NCBI GenBank assembly: GCA_018907035.1
Contig: JACCIC010000278.1
Coordinates: forward strand, 164,001-228,000
Source: Sycobia sp. Sy_11
Lineage: Eukaryota > Arthropoda > Insecta > Hymenoptera > Epichrysomallidae
Reading direction: 5' to 3'
Length of the DNA stretch: 64,000 nt
Positions 24,671-35,394 of the stretch are shown here, piece after piece (position 1 is the stretch's first letter; every line of letters starts with the position of its first letter). Position numbers and translations under genes: made by a program. The notes below the pieces were generated by a model. The model was not told the DNA's origin. It ran no database searches and saw nothing but the letters and a program-made list of their open reading frames with translations.

Positions 24671-25394
24671 GAATAATAATTACACGAATAATAATTAATC
24701 TAATATTTTGTCCATGAAGACGCTCGCATATAGATTATTTACGAATTTACAGCAAGATTCATTTACGTGTATGTCTTTATACATTTACTTACTGTTCCAT
24801 AACATAAAAGTAACAGATGACTATGTTTTAATCATTTAGTTAAAACGAAGCACCCGTAATACAGTGACTAGTACCTGCACTACATTTCGAGTTCGTAGGC
24901 ATGGGGAGCCTGAAAACACTGGACATCTTCTGCAAACTGGCTGCCACGCGGCTGCGCTTCTTTTTCGCCTCTGTGCTCCCATGGCCTAAGTGCGCGGGGT
25001 ACATAGATTAAACCTTCTCGCTAGTATTATTTTGATTTTGCGTTTTCGACCGCTACTCGGGATCATTACCCGAATATATAAATTTATTTTAATTATTTCA
25101 ATTTATAGTCTTGCAGGCTGTATTAACTATATAGCATGATCATCGCATGTCCCCTTTTTCGATCCCTCCTTTTTTACTTGAAATTACTTTATTAATATAA
25201 AATTTTCTGTCTTACTCTGTTTCAAATATAATACTTATGTTAGAAGTCTAAGATAGAGCACAAGCATGAAAAACATTTTCCTTTTCTAAATATTAATTTA
25301 CTAATTATATATTTTATTCTAATTTTTCTTTCAAGATTGACTTAGTTTCGACCGGAAAAAGAAACATAATATTCATATTTTACAATCATATTTT
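24671..25394. other. Intronic sequence, no gene identified
   Basis: Mostly AT-rich. A GC-rich patch at 24890-25010 encodes a 36-residue frame starting at ATG 24901 that I do not recognise. Confidence 0.4.
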
Positions 25395-25395
25395 A

Positions 25396-26610
25396 GGAGC
25401 CGAACTTAGTTTCCAACCTTTACGTTTAAACGGCGATATAAGTAGTACGAAAAGTTAGATGTGTCGGATTTAAAACGTATGTTTTAGTTTTGGTATTTAG
25501 CAACAAAACGAGTTAAGAAGCATCATCCTTTGTATAATGTAAAAATAAATCGTGAAAAATCGTTTTTTCGACATGTCTTTTTGCACTATTTTGATTTGAA
25601 AATAAGTGTAGCAGAAACATATCCATTGCTTTCAGAATGCTATGCCGAACAAGCTGAACGTTTACAACATATAAAGATTGGTTTCAGTAGTTTAAAAGTG
25701 GAAATACTGATGTTAATGACATAGAATGTTCTGGACAACCGAACAAGTTTGAAGCTAGTGAATTGCAAGCATCGTTGGAAGAAAACTCAGTTCAAACGCA
25801 GAAAGAACTCGCTAATAAGTTAAGTGTTAGTGACAGAGCAGTTGGCAAACGTTTACATGCAATGAAAAAAATTCCTAAAGAAGGAAAACGGATGTTACCG
25901 GAATTGACCGAAAATGCCATTATGAATGAATACAATATCGCACTGTCTTTGCTTGCCAGGAAAAAAATGAAATTTTCTGTGGCGTATTGTTACTGGTGAT
26001 GAAAAGTGGATCTACTATGATCAAAACGGAACATCCATGGCCAAAAGGTCTTGAAGTGCATTTGTCAATTCAATACCAAAAGGTCTTGAAGCAAAGGTAC
26101 TGTACTGCGAGCTAAAACCGAATAAAATCGTCATTGCCGAGGTGTACAATTGCTAACTGAATGTTTTACAATAGAAATTCATCGAACATAGATCAGCAAT
26201 CGCGAGTAATAGGCAATTGCAAATCAGAGTTTTTCATGACAACGATAGGCCACATGTTGCGAAAGCCGTCAAAAACATCCTGTTAGAGCTCGAATGGAAA
26301 GTGTTGCCAAACCCAACGTACTCGCCAGATATAACGCTTTATGATTACCACCTATTCAGATCGATGCAGCATGACCTCGTTGATACGCACTTCCGATATG
26401 TTGAAGAAATACGAGAATTTGTGGATGATTGGATCGCTTCAAAACCACTATCGATCTTTCGCCATGGTATCACCATACTGCTAGAAAAGATTTGTAAGAA
26501 AAAATTTGTAGAAAATGACGGAAAAAATTTTGATTAAGCAAACATGTATCCATTTTCCATCAGAAATGTCCTTTTTGAGTTAAAAAAAGTCGGAAACTAA
26601 GTTCGCCTTC
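25396..26610 (+). mobile_element. Second mariner element
   Basis: Ends GGAGCCGAACTTAGTTTCC (25396 on) and its complement GGAAACTAAGTTCGCCTTC (to 26610) form TIRs with two or three mismatches. TA lies on each side (25394-25395 and 26611-26612). Length 1.2 kb. Confidence 0.9.
25490..26537 (+). pseudogene. Mariner transposase, heavily damaged
   Basis: Pieces in several frames. A helix-turn-helix portion at 25763-25999 (QTQKELANKLSVSDRAVGKR) matches the mariner N-terminal DNA-binding region. A C-terminal half at 26217-26537 has the second catalytic aspartate in FHDNDRPHVAKAV and the third in YSPDITLYDYHLFRSM. The central part is frameshifted and partly deleted, and the first catalytic block survives only as GDEKWIYYD in another frame. 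Not functional. Confidence 0.88.
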
Positions 26611-26614
26611 TAAT

Positions 26615-27044
26615 ATTGGAATCTGAAAATCAGCAATTAATTAATAAATCATAAATTCTTTATTTCATATATTGTTGTATATTTATATGTATACCATCGA
26701 CAAGCGTACTTGTAAACATCCTTTTAATTTATAAGGCCATTGAAATACTTATGATTGTCACTTAAGGTAAATACAAGAATTATATTTGAACCTATAAATT
26801 AGAAATTATACTTAGTAAACAAAATCAAACATATCATATCATATCATATCATACTAATTTATAAAGACAAAGAGTGCTTTTGTTTGTACACGATAACCGA
26901 AAAATTACTGAACCGCTTTTGGAAAGGACGTAGGCTATGTTTTTTTATTGAAAATCATTTTACTTTCATTAATAAATTAAGTTAACGGTTTTAGCAGTCA
27001 GTTTTGCAAGTGGCCACTAGGTGGCGTCATGAATCACGAACATC
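26615..27044. other. Intronic sequence, no gene identified
   Basis: A short TCATA/ATCAT repeat lies at 26829-26852. The remainder is unremarkable. Confidence 0.5.
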
Positions 27045-27241
27045 AACTAAAGTAGTCCACTTAAAGTATTAATACCAGGCCAGCTCAGTCGAATGATCAT
27101 ATCTAACTTTGGAATTCGTATCACGAAGAAGGTGTAACGTTAGTCGGTATTACGCTTTTTATTCTTCAGGTTTATCTGACACTACGCTCACAACTTATGG
27201 ATATTTTTGGAATTTTGTAAATTTTTTTTTTTTTACATGGG

Positions 27242-27288
<47 letters not shown>

Positions 27289-27361
27289 GGCTGTCTCTCT
27301 CTGGGCTATGAAGGACCATGAGTCCTTAGGCTTTAATAAATAAAATTTTAATTCTAATTCT

Positions 27362-27409
<48 letters not shown>

Positions 27410-27636
27410 CTCCGTTTTTGTATGCCAAATCATACTCAACATAATTTGTGATGAAAAATTATATTTTTGTTATTATACGTTATATTAATTTCAGAATTGA
27501 CAATAGACTATGCTTTTTTTAGCTGGAACAAAAGAACAAAACCTCTAACAAAGTAGGGTTTATTACTACACCTCGAATCTTATGTATAAATATACATATA
27601 TACATATACATGCACACACACGCACACACACACACA
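27045..27636 (+). repeat. Host repeat A, left half (target of LINE copy 1)
   Basis: Aligns with 49905-50316 through several shared blocks: AAAGTATTAATAC, CTTCAGGTTTATCTGACA, CTTATGGATAT and TGTATGCCAAATCATACT. It contains two (CT)n tracts (about 27247-27290 and 27366-27405), and ends in a (CA)n tract where the LINE begins. The right half follows the LINE at 32430-32490. Confidence 0.8.
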
Positions 27637-27800
27637 CCAGTGTGGAGTTTTGTTGCTTTCTCCCATCTGGCGCCTCCCCAGGTTGCGGATAGGGGATGGC
27701 TCGCTACAATTTGTAGAGGGCACTGAGGAAATAAAATACTCAGGGCGGACAGAAAAAGCTAATAGGGAGGGCCTCCCGAACGTAAGGCCAATTATGACTA

Positions 27801-29171
27801 ATGTTTGGTATAAACAAAGATATACCCCAGGGAGTAACTCCGGCAAGACCGGTCAATCTCCTCACCGATTCCGATAGAGTGCAAGCCTCTATGGTCGGTG
27901 GTAGCCCCTCGGATTCTGGGGAGGGCAAATCAAACATAATCATAGATAGTACACTGGGTATTAAAGGAGATGCCATGATGGATCAAGAAACAACGGATCG
28001 AGAAATCTCCATCACGCGCAGAAACAATCACCTGGAGCGACTGGGTGAGAAGATCAGCCAATTGTTGGATTTTGTCAAAGATAGGCATAACGTACACAAG
28101 ACCATTAAGGATCTTGCTCGTTCCATTAATGCCTCATATAAATGCATTAGTATGGCAGAGGATGATCTATTACAGTATCAACGTCCTGGTACACATGAAG
28201 TGGTGACTCAGACTACGCCGAGTCTACGCTCTGACACCAAACGAAGCGCAGCAGAAGCGATGGTTTCCACTCCTAAAACCATAGGTGGCAAAAGGACGAA
28301 AGAACCACCATTGGGCTCAAGGAGACCACTAGAGTCGGTCGGAGTACCTACAGGCAAGTCTGAAGCCAAAGAAAATCAATGGCAGACCATCAAGCGTAAG
28401 AAGCCCAAAGGCAAAGATAAAGAATTATCTAGTACACGCAGGCTTAATGGACGAAATAGGCCTAACTCCATTTTGATTAAGGCCAATGAAGGAGTTACAT
28501 ACGCGGAGGTACTGCGACAAATAAAGAATGACCCGGAGTTATCGCATGTCAAGAATGAGGTTAACAGGATAAGTAGAAATGCAAGCGGTGCCCTTGTACT
28601 TCAGTTGGAACGGACAGCCAAAGATGCACATGAGTTGGCACGCATTGTTGAATCTAAGGTTGGCCATAGCGCATCCACTTCGGTCCTGAGTAATCTCATT
28701 ACATTGGAGATTAAAGATATAGATGAGGTCACTTCAAAGGATGAAGTATTAGAGGCTCTGAGAACACACCTCGAGCTAAAGGAGACTAACCTACTAATTG
28801 CTCGTTCCTTGCGGCAAGCTTATGGGGGTACTCAGACGGCGGTGGTGTCTGTACCATATAGCCACGCAGCTGAACTACTACGTGTAGGGCATGTTCGAAT
28901 CGGATGGGTCAGCTGCAGAGTTCGAAAAAAAACAGAAATAAAGCGCTGCTTCAGGTGTTGGCAGATTGGCCATTTAGCGTCCGTGTGCTCGGGCCCTGAC
29001 AGAACTAAACTTTGCAGGCACTGCGGTGGAAAAGACCATCTATCCAAGCTGTGTGTAAACGGGCCCTGTTGTTTACTCTGTAAATGTGAAGGAAGAAAGG
29101 AGATTAACCATCCAGAATACAGCTATAAGTGCCCGATTACCGTGGAGTTTTTAAACAGACATAAAACATGA
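27801..29171 (+). CDS. LINE ORF1, gag-like nucleic-acid-binding protein
   Basis: Intact 456-residue frame. The first half is hydrophilic and charged, with a coiled-coil-like stretch near residues 60-110. Three cysteine-rich knuckles lie near the C-terminus (CFRCWQIGHLASVC, CRHCGGKDHLSKLC, then CCLLCKCEGRKEINHPEYSYKC split by a longer spacer). ORF1 proteins of R1-type elements package the element RNA and take part in target recognition. Its stop overlaps the ORF2 start in ATGA (29168-29171), which suggests coupled re-initiation as reported for the related SART1 (whose junction is UAAUG). Copy 2 has the same protein with a stop in the second knuckle. Confidence 0.92.
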   Translation: MFGINKDIPQGVTPARPVNLLTDSDRVQASMVGGSPSDSGEGKSNIIIDSTLGIKGDAMMDQETTDREISITRRNNHLERLGEKISQLLDFVKDRHNVHKTIKDLARSINASYKCISMAEDDLLQYQRPGTHEVVTQTTPSLRSDTKRSAAEAMVSTPKTIGGKRTKEPPLGSRRPLESVGVPTGKSEAKENQWQTIKRKKPKGKDKELSSTRRLNGRNRPNSILIKANEGVTYAEVLRQIKNDPELSHVKNEVNRISRNASGALVLQLERTAKDAHELARIVESKVGHSASTSVLSNLITLEIKDIDEVTSKDEVLEALRTHLELKETNLLIARSLRQAYGGTQTAVVSVPYSHAAELLRVGHVRIGWVSCRVRKKTEIKRCFRCWQIGHLASVCSGPDRTKLCRHCGGKDHLSKLCVNGPCCLLCKCEGRKEINHPEYSYKCPITVEFLNRHKT

Positions 29172-32170
29172 AAATACTCCAACTGAATACCAACCATTGC
29201 GTAGCAGCTCATGACCTGCTGAAACAGACAATAAAGGAGCTAAGAATAGACATTGCTGTAATCTCCGAACCATATTGTGACAGGGTCAGACCACAGCGCT
29301 GGATAAGTGACACAAGCAATAGAGCTGCCCTCTGGATTGGTCAAAATAGGCAGGTACTAAAGCAGTCGAGTCATCGGAGCGAATTGATATTCTGGGCTAA
29401 AATACAAGAAATATACGTCTTTAGTGTATATGCTCCTCCAAGCTTGACGGACAAGCAGTTTGAAATCCTTGTAGCTAAATTAGTTGATGAAGCCATGGAC
29501 AAGAAACCATTATTAATCGGTGGCGATTTTAACGCGTGGTCCACAGCCTGGGGAAGCGCTTCAACAAATAACAGAGGTAGTATGCTGCTTGATGGCCTTA
29601 ATTCTCTTCAACTCCACGTGGTTAATAAGGGATCTGAATCCACTTTCATCAGGGGTGATAAACAATCAGTCATTGATGTAACATTCGCCAGTGATGACTT
29701 GATTCAGCGGATCCTTAATTGGAGAGTAAGCGACCTTTACACCCACAGTGATCACAGGGCGATCTTGTATGAGATTGCAGAGAAGAAAATAAAGAACAAG
29801 TGCAATGAGTGGATGCCCACACGGAAATGGAACATCAGATCGCTAGACTGTGAAGTGTTCGCCACTATAATATCAGAAGAGCATTTAGAATATGGTGCAC
29901 CAGGCCATCTGGCAAATGCACTCATGAAGCATATCTCTGAAGCATGTGATGCATCGATGACTAGGACTAAGAGCGGATTTAAACTTCGTCAATCTGTCTA
30001 CTGGTGGACAAATGAAATTGCAGAATTGCGCAAACAATGTCATCGCGCACGTAGACTTGCCCAGAGAGCCCGCACACATCGCGATACGTTTAATAGTTTA
30101 TTTAAAGAAGCACAGAGAGTTCTTGTCAAGGCCATTAAGGCAAGCAAGCGTCGATGCTGGCTTGAACTGTGTGCAGAGGCCAACAATGACTAATGGGGAC
30201 GACCATACAAAACAGTCATGGCACGATTGAGTAGGGCACCAATACAACCCACTAGCACGGTATTGATTGATAAGATTGTTTCCGCTCTCTTTCCCAATGA
30301 CATTCATGGGACTGTACTGCGCACGCAACACTCGGACGATATACCTCCTATAACAGAAATGGAGCTACATAATGCTTACGCTAAGACTAGAGACAATGCT
30401 GCCCCTGGCCCTGATGGTATCCCTAATGCGGCAGTTAAGTTGGCGATTCAGAAGAATCCAGCTATATTTCTAAAAGTATATAATGCTTGTCTTCTTGAGG
30501 GTATTTTTCCTGATTGCTGGAAAACTCAAAGGCTAGTCCTGTTACCTAAGGGCAATAAGCCACTTGATGATCCTTCATCATACAGGCCATTGTGTATGCT
30601 CGACACGGTAGGTAAAATATTTGAAAAAATAACATGTAGCCGACTGGAAGCATTCACTGAAGGATTGCACGGCTTATCCTCACGCCAATTTGGATTTCGG
30701 AAATCAAAATCAACAGTCGATGCTATTAAACTGGTAGTGTGTACCGCAAGAGATGCAATCAGTGGTAAGAGATGGAAAGGTGGCACTAAACAGTATTGTG
30801 CCATTGTCGCTCTAGATGTCAAGAATGCCTTTAATTCAGCGCGCTGGTCTTCTATTATGAGTTCTCTTAAAGAGTTCGGAGTACCTGGTTATTTACAGAA
30901 TGTCGTGGCCAGCTACTTTGAGAATAGGATAATAGTATACCGAACGGATGAAGGCACTGTATCGCATAAGGTTACTGCGGGAGTCCCCCAGGGCTCAGTT
31001 ATGGGACCTATATTGTGGAATATTATGTATGATGGCGTGTTGAGGATTCCACAACCGCCTGGTTCAATAACAGTAGGGTACGCCGACGATATCGCTCTAG
31101 TAGTGACGGCTAAGACCCTTGATGAACTTACTGAAAATGCCAATGAGGCAATCAGCAACATCAGTAAATGGATTAAGACGGCTGGTCTACAATTAGCGGA
31201 GCACAAGACAGAAGTAGTCCTTGTCAGCAGTCGTAAGAAGGTAGATAGTATTACTCTTAAAGTTGGTAGCTGCCGCATTAGTTCTGCGCCATCTTTACGA
31301 TACTTGGGTGTCCAGCTTGATGCCAGGTTAAACTTCAAAGAACATCTAAAGATATCTGGCGAAAAAGCGCAACGAGTTTCAGCTGCCTTGTGTCGGCTCA
31401 TGCCTAACATTGGTGGCCCACGTCCACCCCAGAGGAAACTATTAGCTTATGTTGTTAATTCTGTCAGCATGTATGCAGCACCAATCTGGCATCATGCATG
31501 CGGAATTAAATCGTATTGTGAGTTGGCCATTGCGACCCGTCGTCGCTCCTGTATACGTATTATTAGTGGTTACAGGACAGTATCCACCGACGCAGCTGAG
31601 GTACTTGCCGGAATTCTTCCTTTCGATTTAGCTGCAGATGAACTGGCTAGGCTGCATAACATATGTAAGACCGCAGTGGATTCCCTACAAGGTGCTAAAA
31701 ACGTGGAACGTCATCGTTCTATAGAAATATGGCAAAAACGATGGACCGATTCTAGCAAAGGCCGATGGACTTATCGTATCCTCCCAGACATACACAGATG
31801 GATCAACAGGAAACACGGGGAATTAGATTTCCACCTAACTCAGTTGTTGACTGGACATGGTTGTTTTAGGTCCTATTTCCACCGCTTTCACCTGGATAAT
31901 AATGATCTCTGCCCCATCTGTCCGACTTTGGTCGAGGATGCTGAGCATATATTGGTGAGCTGCCCTCGTTTTAGAACACAACGTGAGCACTTGATGAACA
32001 TCATCAATAAGCCAATAAGACCAGAGAGCATCCTATCAATAATGCTGGAATCTTCTGAAAACTGGAAGGCAGTAGCCAGTTTCGCAAAAGAGGTGATGAC
32101 CAAACTTAGATATGCCGATAGAACTAGGCGAATGGCCCAGGATGAACCAGGCCAACTGATCCTATTTTAA
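29168..32170 (+). pseudogene. LINE ORF2, endonuclease and reverse transcriptase, one nonsense codon
   Basis: A 1000-codon frame interrupted once, by TAA at 30191-30193. Copies 2 and 3 have a leucine codon (TTA) there. The N-terminal 230 residues are an AP-type endonuclease (LQLNTNHCVAAHDLL, LIGGDFNAWSTAWGS, SDHRAIL). Reverse transcriptase follows with YRPLCMLDTVGKIFEKI, ALDVKNAFNSARW, GVPQGSV and the catalytic YADDIALVV. A cysteine-histidine finger lies near the end (CPICPTLVEDAEHILVSC). The protein would nick target DNA and copy its own RNA from the nick. Apart from the one stop the frame is whole, so this copy died recently or could be rescued by read-through. Confidence 0.92.
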
Positions 32171-32267
32171 GATACAGAAGACGAACACCGAACCCCTGAT
32201 CACCTGTGTGGATGGGGGACGTAGGATAGTGTCATAAGAAGATGAGTCGTATAGGCTAATTAACAGC

Positions 32268-32344
32268 CCCGCCGAAGTAATATTCCCGGATAGTTCCGGC
32301 GGGATGCTGGTTTCGAGAGGCCACTAGTGCAGAGCTTGCTCTGC
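32268..32344 (+). promoter_or_regulatory. 3' UTR stem-loops of LINE copy 1
   Basis: CCCGCCG (32268-32274) pairs with CGGCGGG (32297-32303). A second tight hairpin GCAGAGC-TT-GCTCTGC lies at 32329-32344, just before the poly-A tail. Both are conserved in copy 2. In this class the reverse transcriptase recognises 3' RNA structure, so a template-recognition role is plausible. Confidence 0.6.
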
Positions 32345-32360
32345 CTACGCCTGATAAAAA

Positions 32361-32377
<17 letters not shown>

Positions 32378-32391
<14 letters not shown>

Positions 32392-32490
32392 TGTAATACA
32401 TCGTCATAAATTCGTCATCGTCATAAATACATTCTGCATAAATAAAAAGTCAATATCCAGCGTCCGCTTAAAAAATACGCTATTCACATA
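32378..32490 (+). repeat. (AC)n and host repeat A, right half
   Basis: After the (AC)n tract, TTCTGCATAAAT, CAATATCCA and GCTTAAAAAATACG match 55120-55185, the flank beyond LINE copy 2. The similarity stops near 32490. Confidence 0.75.
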
Positions 32491-32700
32491 CCATTATTTT
32501 GCTTGAATTTCAGTTGATACCAGAACTAAAATATTCACGGTATTTAATTAAACAAACGTAAATATGTTATACATATATTGTGACGTTGTGGCCTTTGCCC
32601 TGGCCATGGACATAGAATATTTTATCCACACGCAGCACCTACCTGCTAGCTTTTCTGGCTGCTGACGACCCGTGCTCTCTCCACGAGGGGGTCCGCTGAT
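32491..32700. other. Intronic sequence and possible gypsy LTR start
   Basis: TGTGACGTTGTGG at 32579 could be the outer end of the gypsy LTR, but its right-hand counterpart is lacking, so the boundary is unresolved. Confidence 0.35.
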
Positions 32701-32705
32701 TAAAG

Positions 32706-32975
32706 CGGGGCAACGCTAAGGAACAAAAAAGGGGGCGGAACACACACACTCTATTTCTCTCACTCACTCGCACTCCCGGGTCTCGTTATTCGATTCTCTC
32801 TCTCCCACACTTTGTCTTGCTGCCTCCGCTAGCTGGCTGTTGCTTCTTCTTCTCGGACGACATCCACGTCCTCGTACTCGTTGGTCGTTCCGCGCGCGCA
32901 CGTTTCCCGCTCACGGTCCGTGGCCCGGGCTTATACTACGCGGTCGCGTGCCGTCGGTACTCACCGTATGAGGTT
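32706..32975 (-). repeat. LTR-like repeat of the gypsy element, left copy
   Basis: Shares blocks with 38516-38975: GCGGGGCAACGCTAA, GGGGGCGG, TTATTTCTCTCACTCACTCG-like sequence, CGCGCGCACGTTTCCCGCTC and CGTGCCGTCGGTACTCACCG. The right copy has extra sequence near 38548-38650. GC-rich sequence continues to 33700 and may still be LTR. Confidence 0.75.
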
Positions 32976-34021
32976 GTTACCGCTGTCGATGGAAGGCGCC
33001 AGCGGGTGCTCACTCTTCCTTTTCTTCTACAGGCTAGATTTACTCGGCTCGGATGAACCTCGGATGAACCTCGGAGTCCTTCCTCTCGTCTGGGCTGGTG
33101 GTGATCGGCTCGGGTTAGCCGCTATTGTCCCTCTTGCTCTCTATCTCTTGGGGTCGGCCAGGCGGACCATCAGCTAGGTCGTCGGCTTCGTGGTTGTCTC
33201 GCACTTGGTTCTATAAGAGCACTTCACGCGAGTTTTCTAGCTCGAATATCGTCTCTAGGCTCCCGAAAAGAAACTCTCAATACTTCGATGCAAAGTCAGA
33301 AAACCCGAGAAAACTATCTATCTCTACGGTTCAACACGCAATAATGTCTCTTCTGTGAGCGTCTTCTCACTTTCCCCTCTCTCCGCTGGGCTCTGCTCAA
33401 TTCAATTGCTCTTTCGCGCGGCGGCGGCATACGCATTTAGCTCCTTCTAGCTATACAGCTTGTGCGCGCGCATCGGTTCGGGCTTGTCACTTTTGCTCCA
33501 ATCTTCCTGCTGTGGCTTAAATCCGCAGCAGCTCGAAAAAAGGAGAAATGGCGATTAGTCGCGAATACGCACACCTTCTTCCGAGGCAACCGGGGCAGAG
33601 GCCGTCACTCGTTGTTACCTTTGTCACAAATACCCCGTCCTATGCCGGAGGTCCTCCTATAGGAGAGCCAGTGAGCCGGCCCGGCTACCGGGTCTCTCGG
33701 AACTAATGTACAATGTTAAATCAGTAATAAGAAATAATAATAGTACTACTAAATTACAGCACAAAATTTAATCTACTGTATAGTTACCCTAATACTCGCG
33801 ACTCGTTCGTTGTCTCGCCCCGAATCATGCGGTCGGAACCTCTGCTGTTCGCAGACTATTTGTATTATTCATTCCATGATCATTATACGTATTTTTTTTT
33901 GTTTCTACTCTAAAGTGAACAATTTACTATGAACTATTTTCTCTTACCCAATCATGAGTTTCCCAAATACAACCCCTAGTTCATTTGCTCCTTACTTTCT
34001 TTCTCTCTCGAGCAAGGTGAT

Positions 34022-35350
34022 TTATTTGCTTTGTTCTGTCTCTATTCTCGGGCTATTTCGTCTTCTTCTTTCTTCTTTCTTTTCTCCTGAGCTGCGCTCC
34101 CTGCCTGTACTTTTTCCTCTCATGGCTATCCCCTCTCTGCTCGAAATTTCTTCAACGCTTTTACATGTGCTGTCGCTATTCTCCTCGCGTCTCCCGTGGC
34201 CAGTACGTATATGGTCAGCTATTTCACCTCCATGATCTCGAAAGGCCCTTCGTACTTCGGTAACAGCTTTGCCGAAAATCCTTGTGCCCTGTTCGACAAC
34301 ACATGTACTCGGCATAGTACGAGGTCGCCTACGGCGTATCTGATATCGCATCGGCCTTTATTGTAGTGTTAAACTTGCTTCTCTTTCGCTTTGTCGATAT
34401 GGCATGCTACGAGGTCACGCAGAATATCGAGACGCTTCATGCGGTCCTGCCATATCTCAGGGCTCACTTTCACTACCGGGACTCCCGTCTAGGCTCTTTA
34501 CCAGGCTGGAATGTCTCCCGTAATTTAAGAATGTAGGCATCACCTTCGTGCTTGACTGCACCGCCGTATTGAGAACGTAACGCAGTTCATGCAGGTGAAG
34601 ATTCCGGCTTTCGACAAACGTGGCGATCATTTTCTTTAGTGTCCGGTTGCTTCTATCTGCCGGATTCGCCTGAGGATGATATGGCGGTTTGGTCACGTGC
34701 TTTACCTCGTATTCCTCTAGTACCTGTTTTAATACTTTGTTTCGAACTCCTTCTCGTTGTCGGTCAGCAGATAATTTGGAGTTTCCCACCGGAAGATAAT
34801 AAGCTCTTCCAAGGCTCGTACGACTGCCTTGCCGTCTCTAGTGCGCAGAGGCTTCATCTCAATCCATCGGGTGAACAGGTCTTGAAACACCAAGATATTG
34901 CGGTACTGTCCTTTACTCTGGGAGAAGTCCATCATATCTGCTGCCACGACCGCCCACGGGCGTTCTGCGATTCTCTGATCGATTAAGCCATTCTAGTCAC
35001 TCGCATTCTCTGATCGATTAAGCAATTCTAGTCACTCGCATCACTCTGGAAAATAAATTCTCGGGCAAAATCAGGTCGCGCTAGCATAGGCGCTCGTGTC
35101 AAGGCTATCTTCAGCGTTTGAAATACCTCCTCCTGATCCTCGCCCCACATTCAGGCTTGGTTATTCTTCAGGAACAACGTATCCACGAGTCGCTGAAACG
35201 TCATGGGCGCATTCGTTATCTCGAAAGGGATTATCTTAAACTGCCACAGCCCCGAGCCAGGTAAGGCAAAGGTAATGTATCGTTTACTGCTTTCGGCTAC
35301 TGCATCCCTGCCCTAATTTGCAACTTATTCACCGGTCGCGTTGTAAATCT
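34022..35350 (-). pseudogene. pol: Gypsy pol remnants: reverse transcriptase edge, RNase H edge, integrase
   Basis: On the minus strand the order is a reverse transcriptase piece (LWQFKIIPFEITNAPMTFQR, about 35190-35260), then directly an RNase H-type start (EVFQTLKIALTRAPMLARPD, about 35060-35140). The catalytic YxDD block between them is missing, so a deletion is inferred. Integrase follows at 34729-34947 (QDLFTRWIEMKPLRTRDG; LLTDNEKEFETKY with the central aspartate) and 34457-34700 (KPPYHPQANPADRSNRTLKK, where an N-P-A-D-R-S-N-R motif sits in place of the usual glutamate region). Frames are broken repeatedly. Confidence 0.85.
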
Positions 35351-35394
35351 TTTCGTCCATCTAATCGGTCCTTGCGTACCGCTTAGAGTCTTAT

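Larger units (their letters stand above)
27639..32377 (+). mobile_element. R1-clade non-LTR retrotransposon, copy 1 (full length)
   Basis: A full-length element of about 4.74 kb: a 160-bp 5' UTR, ORF1, ORF2, a 3' UTR with two hairpins, and a poly-A tail at 32355-32377. (CA)n DNA precedes it (27612-27638) and follows it (32378-32391), so it sits inside an AC microsatellite. The order (gag-like ORF1 with zinc knuckles, AP-type endonuclease, reverse transcriptase, C-terminal zinc finger, no RNase H) is that of the R1 clade. Microsatellite-targeting relatives in that clade are known (Waldo, Mino). It is about 98-99% like copy 2 by eye, so it is young. Confidence 0.93.

Noticed and set aside
32817..33662. 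Several frames in the GC-rich 33-kb region
   Set aside because: The region is gypsy LTR or adjacent sequence. The peptides are low-complexity and shift frame between the two repeat copies.
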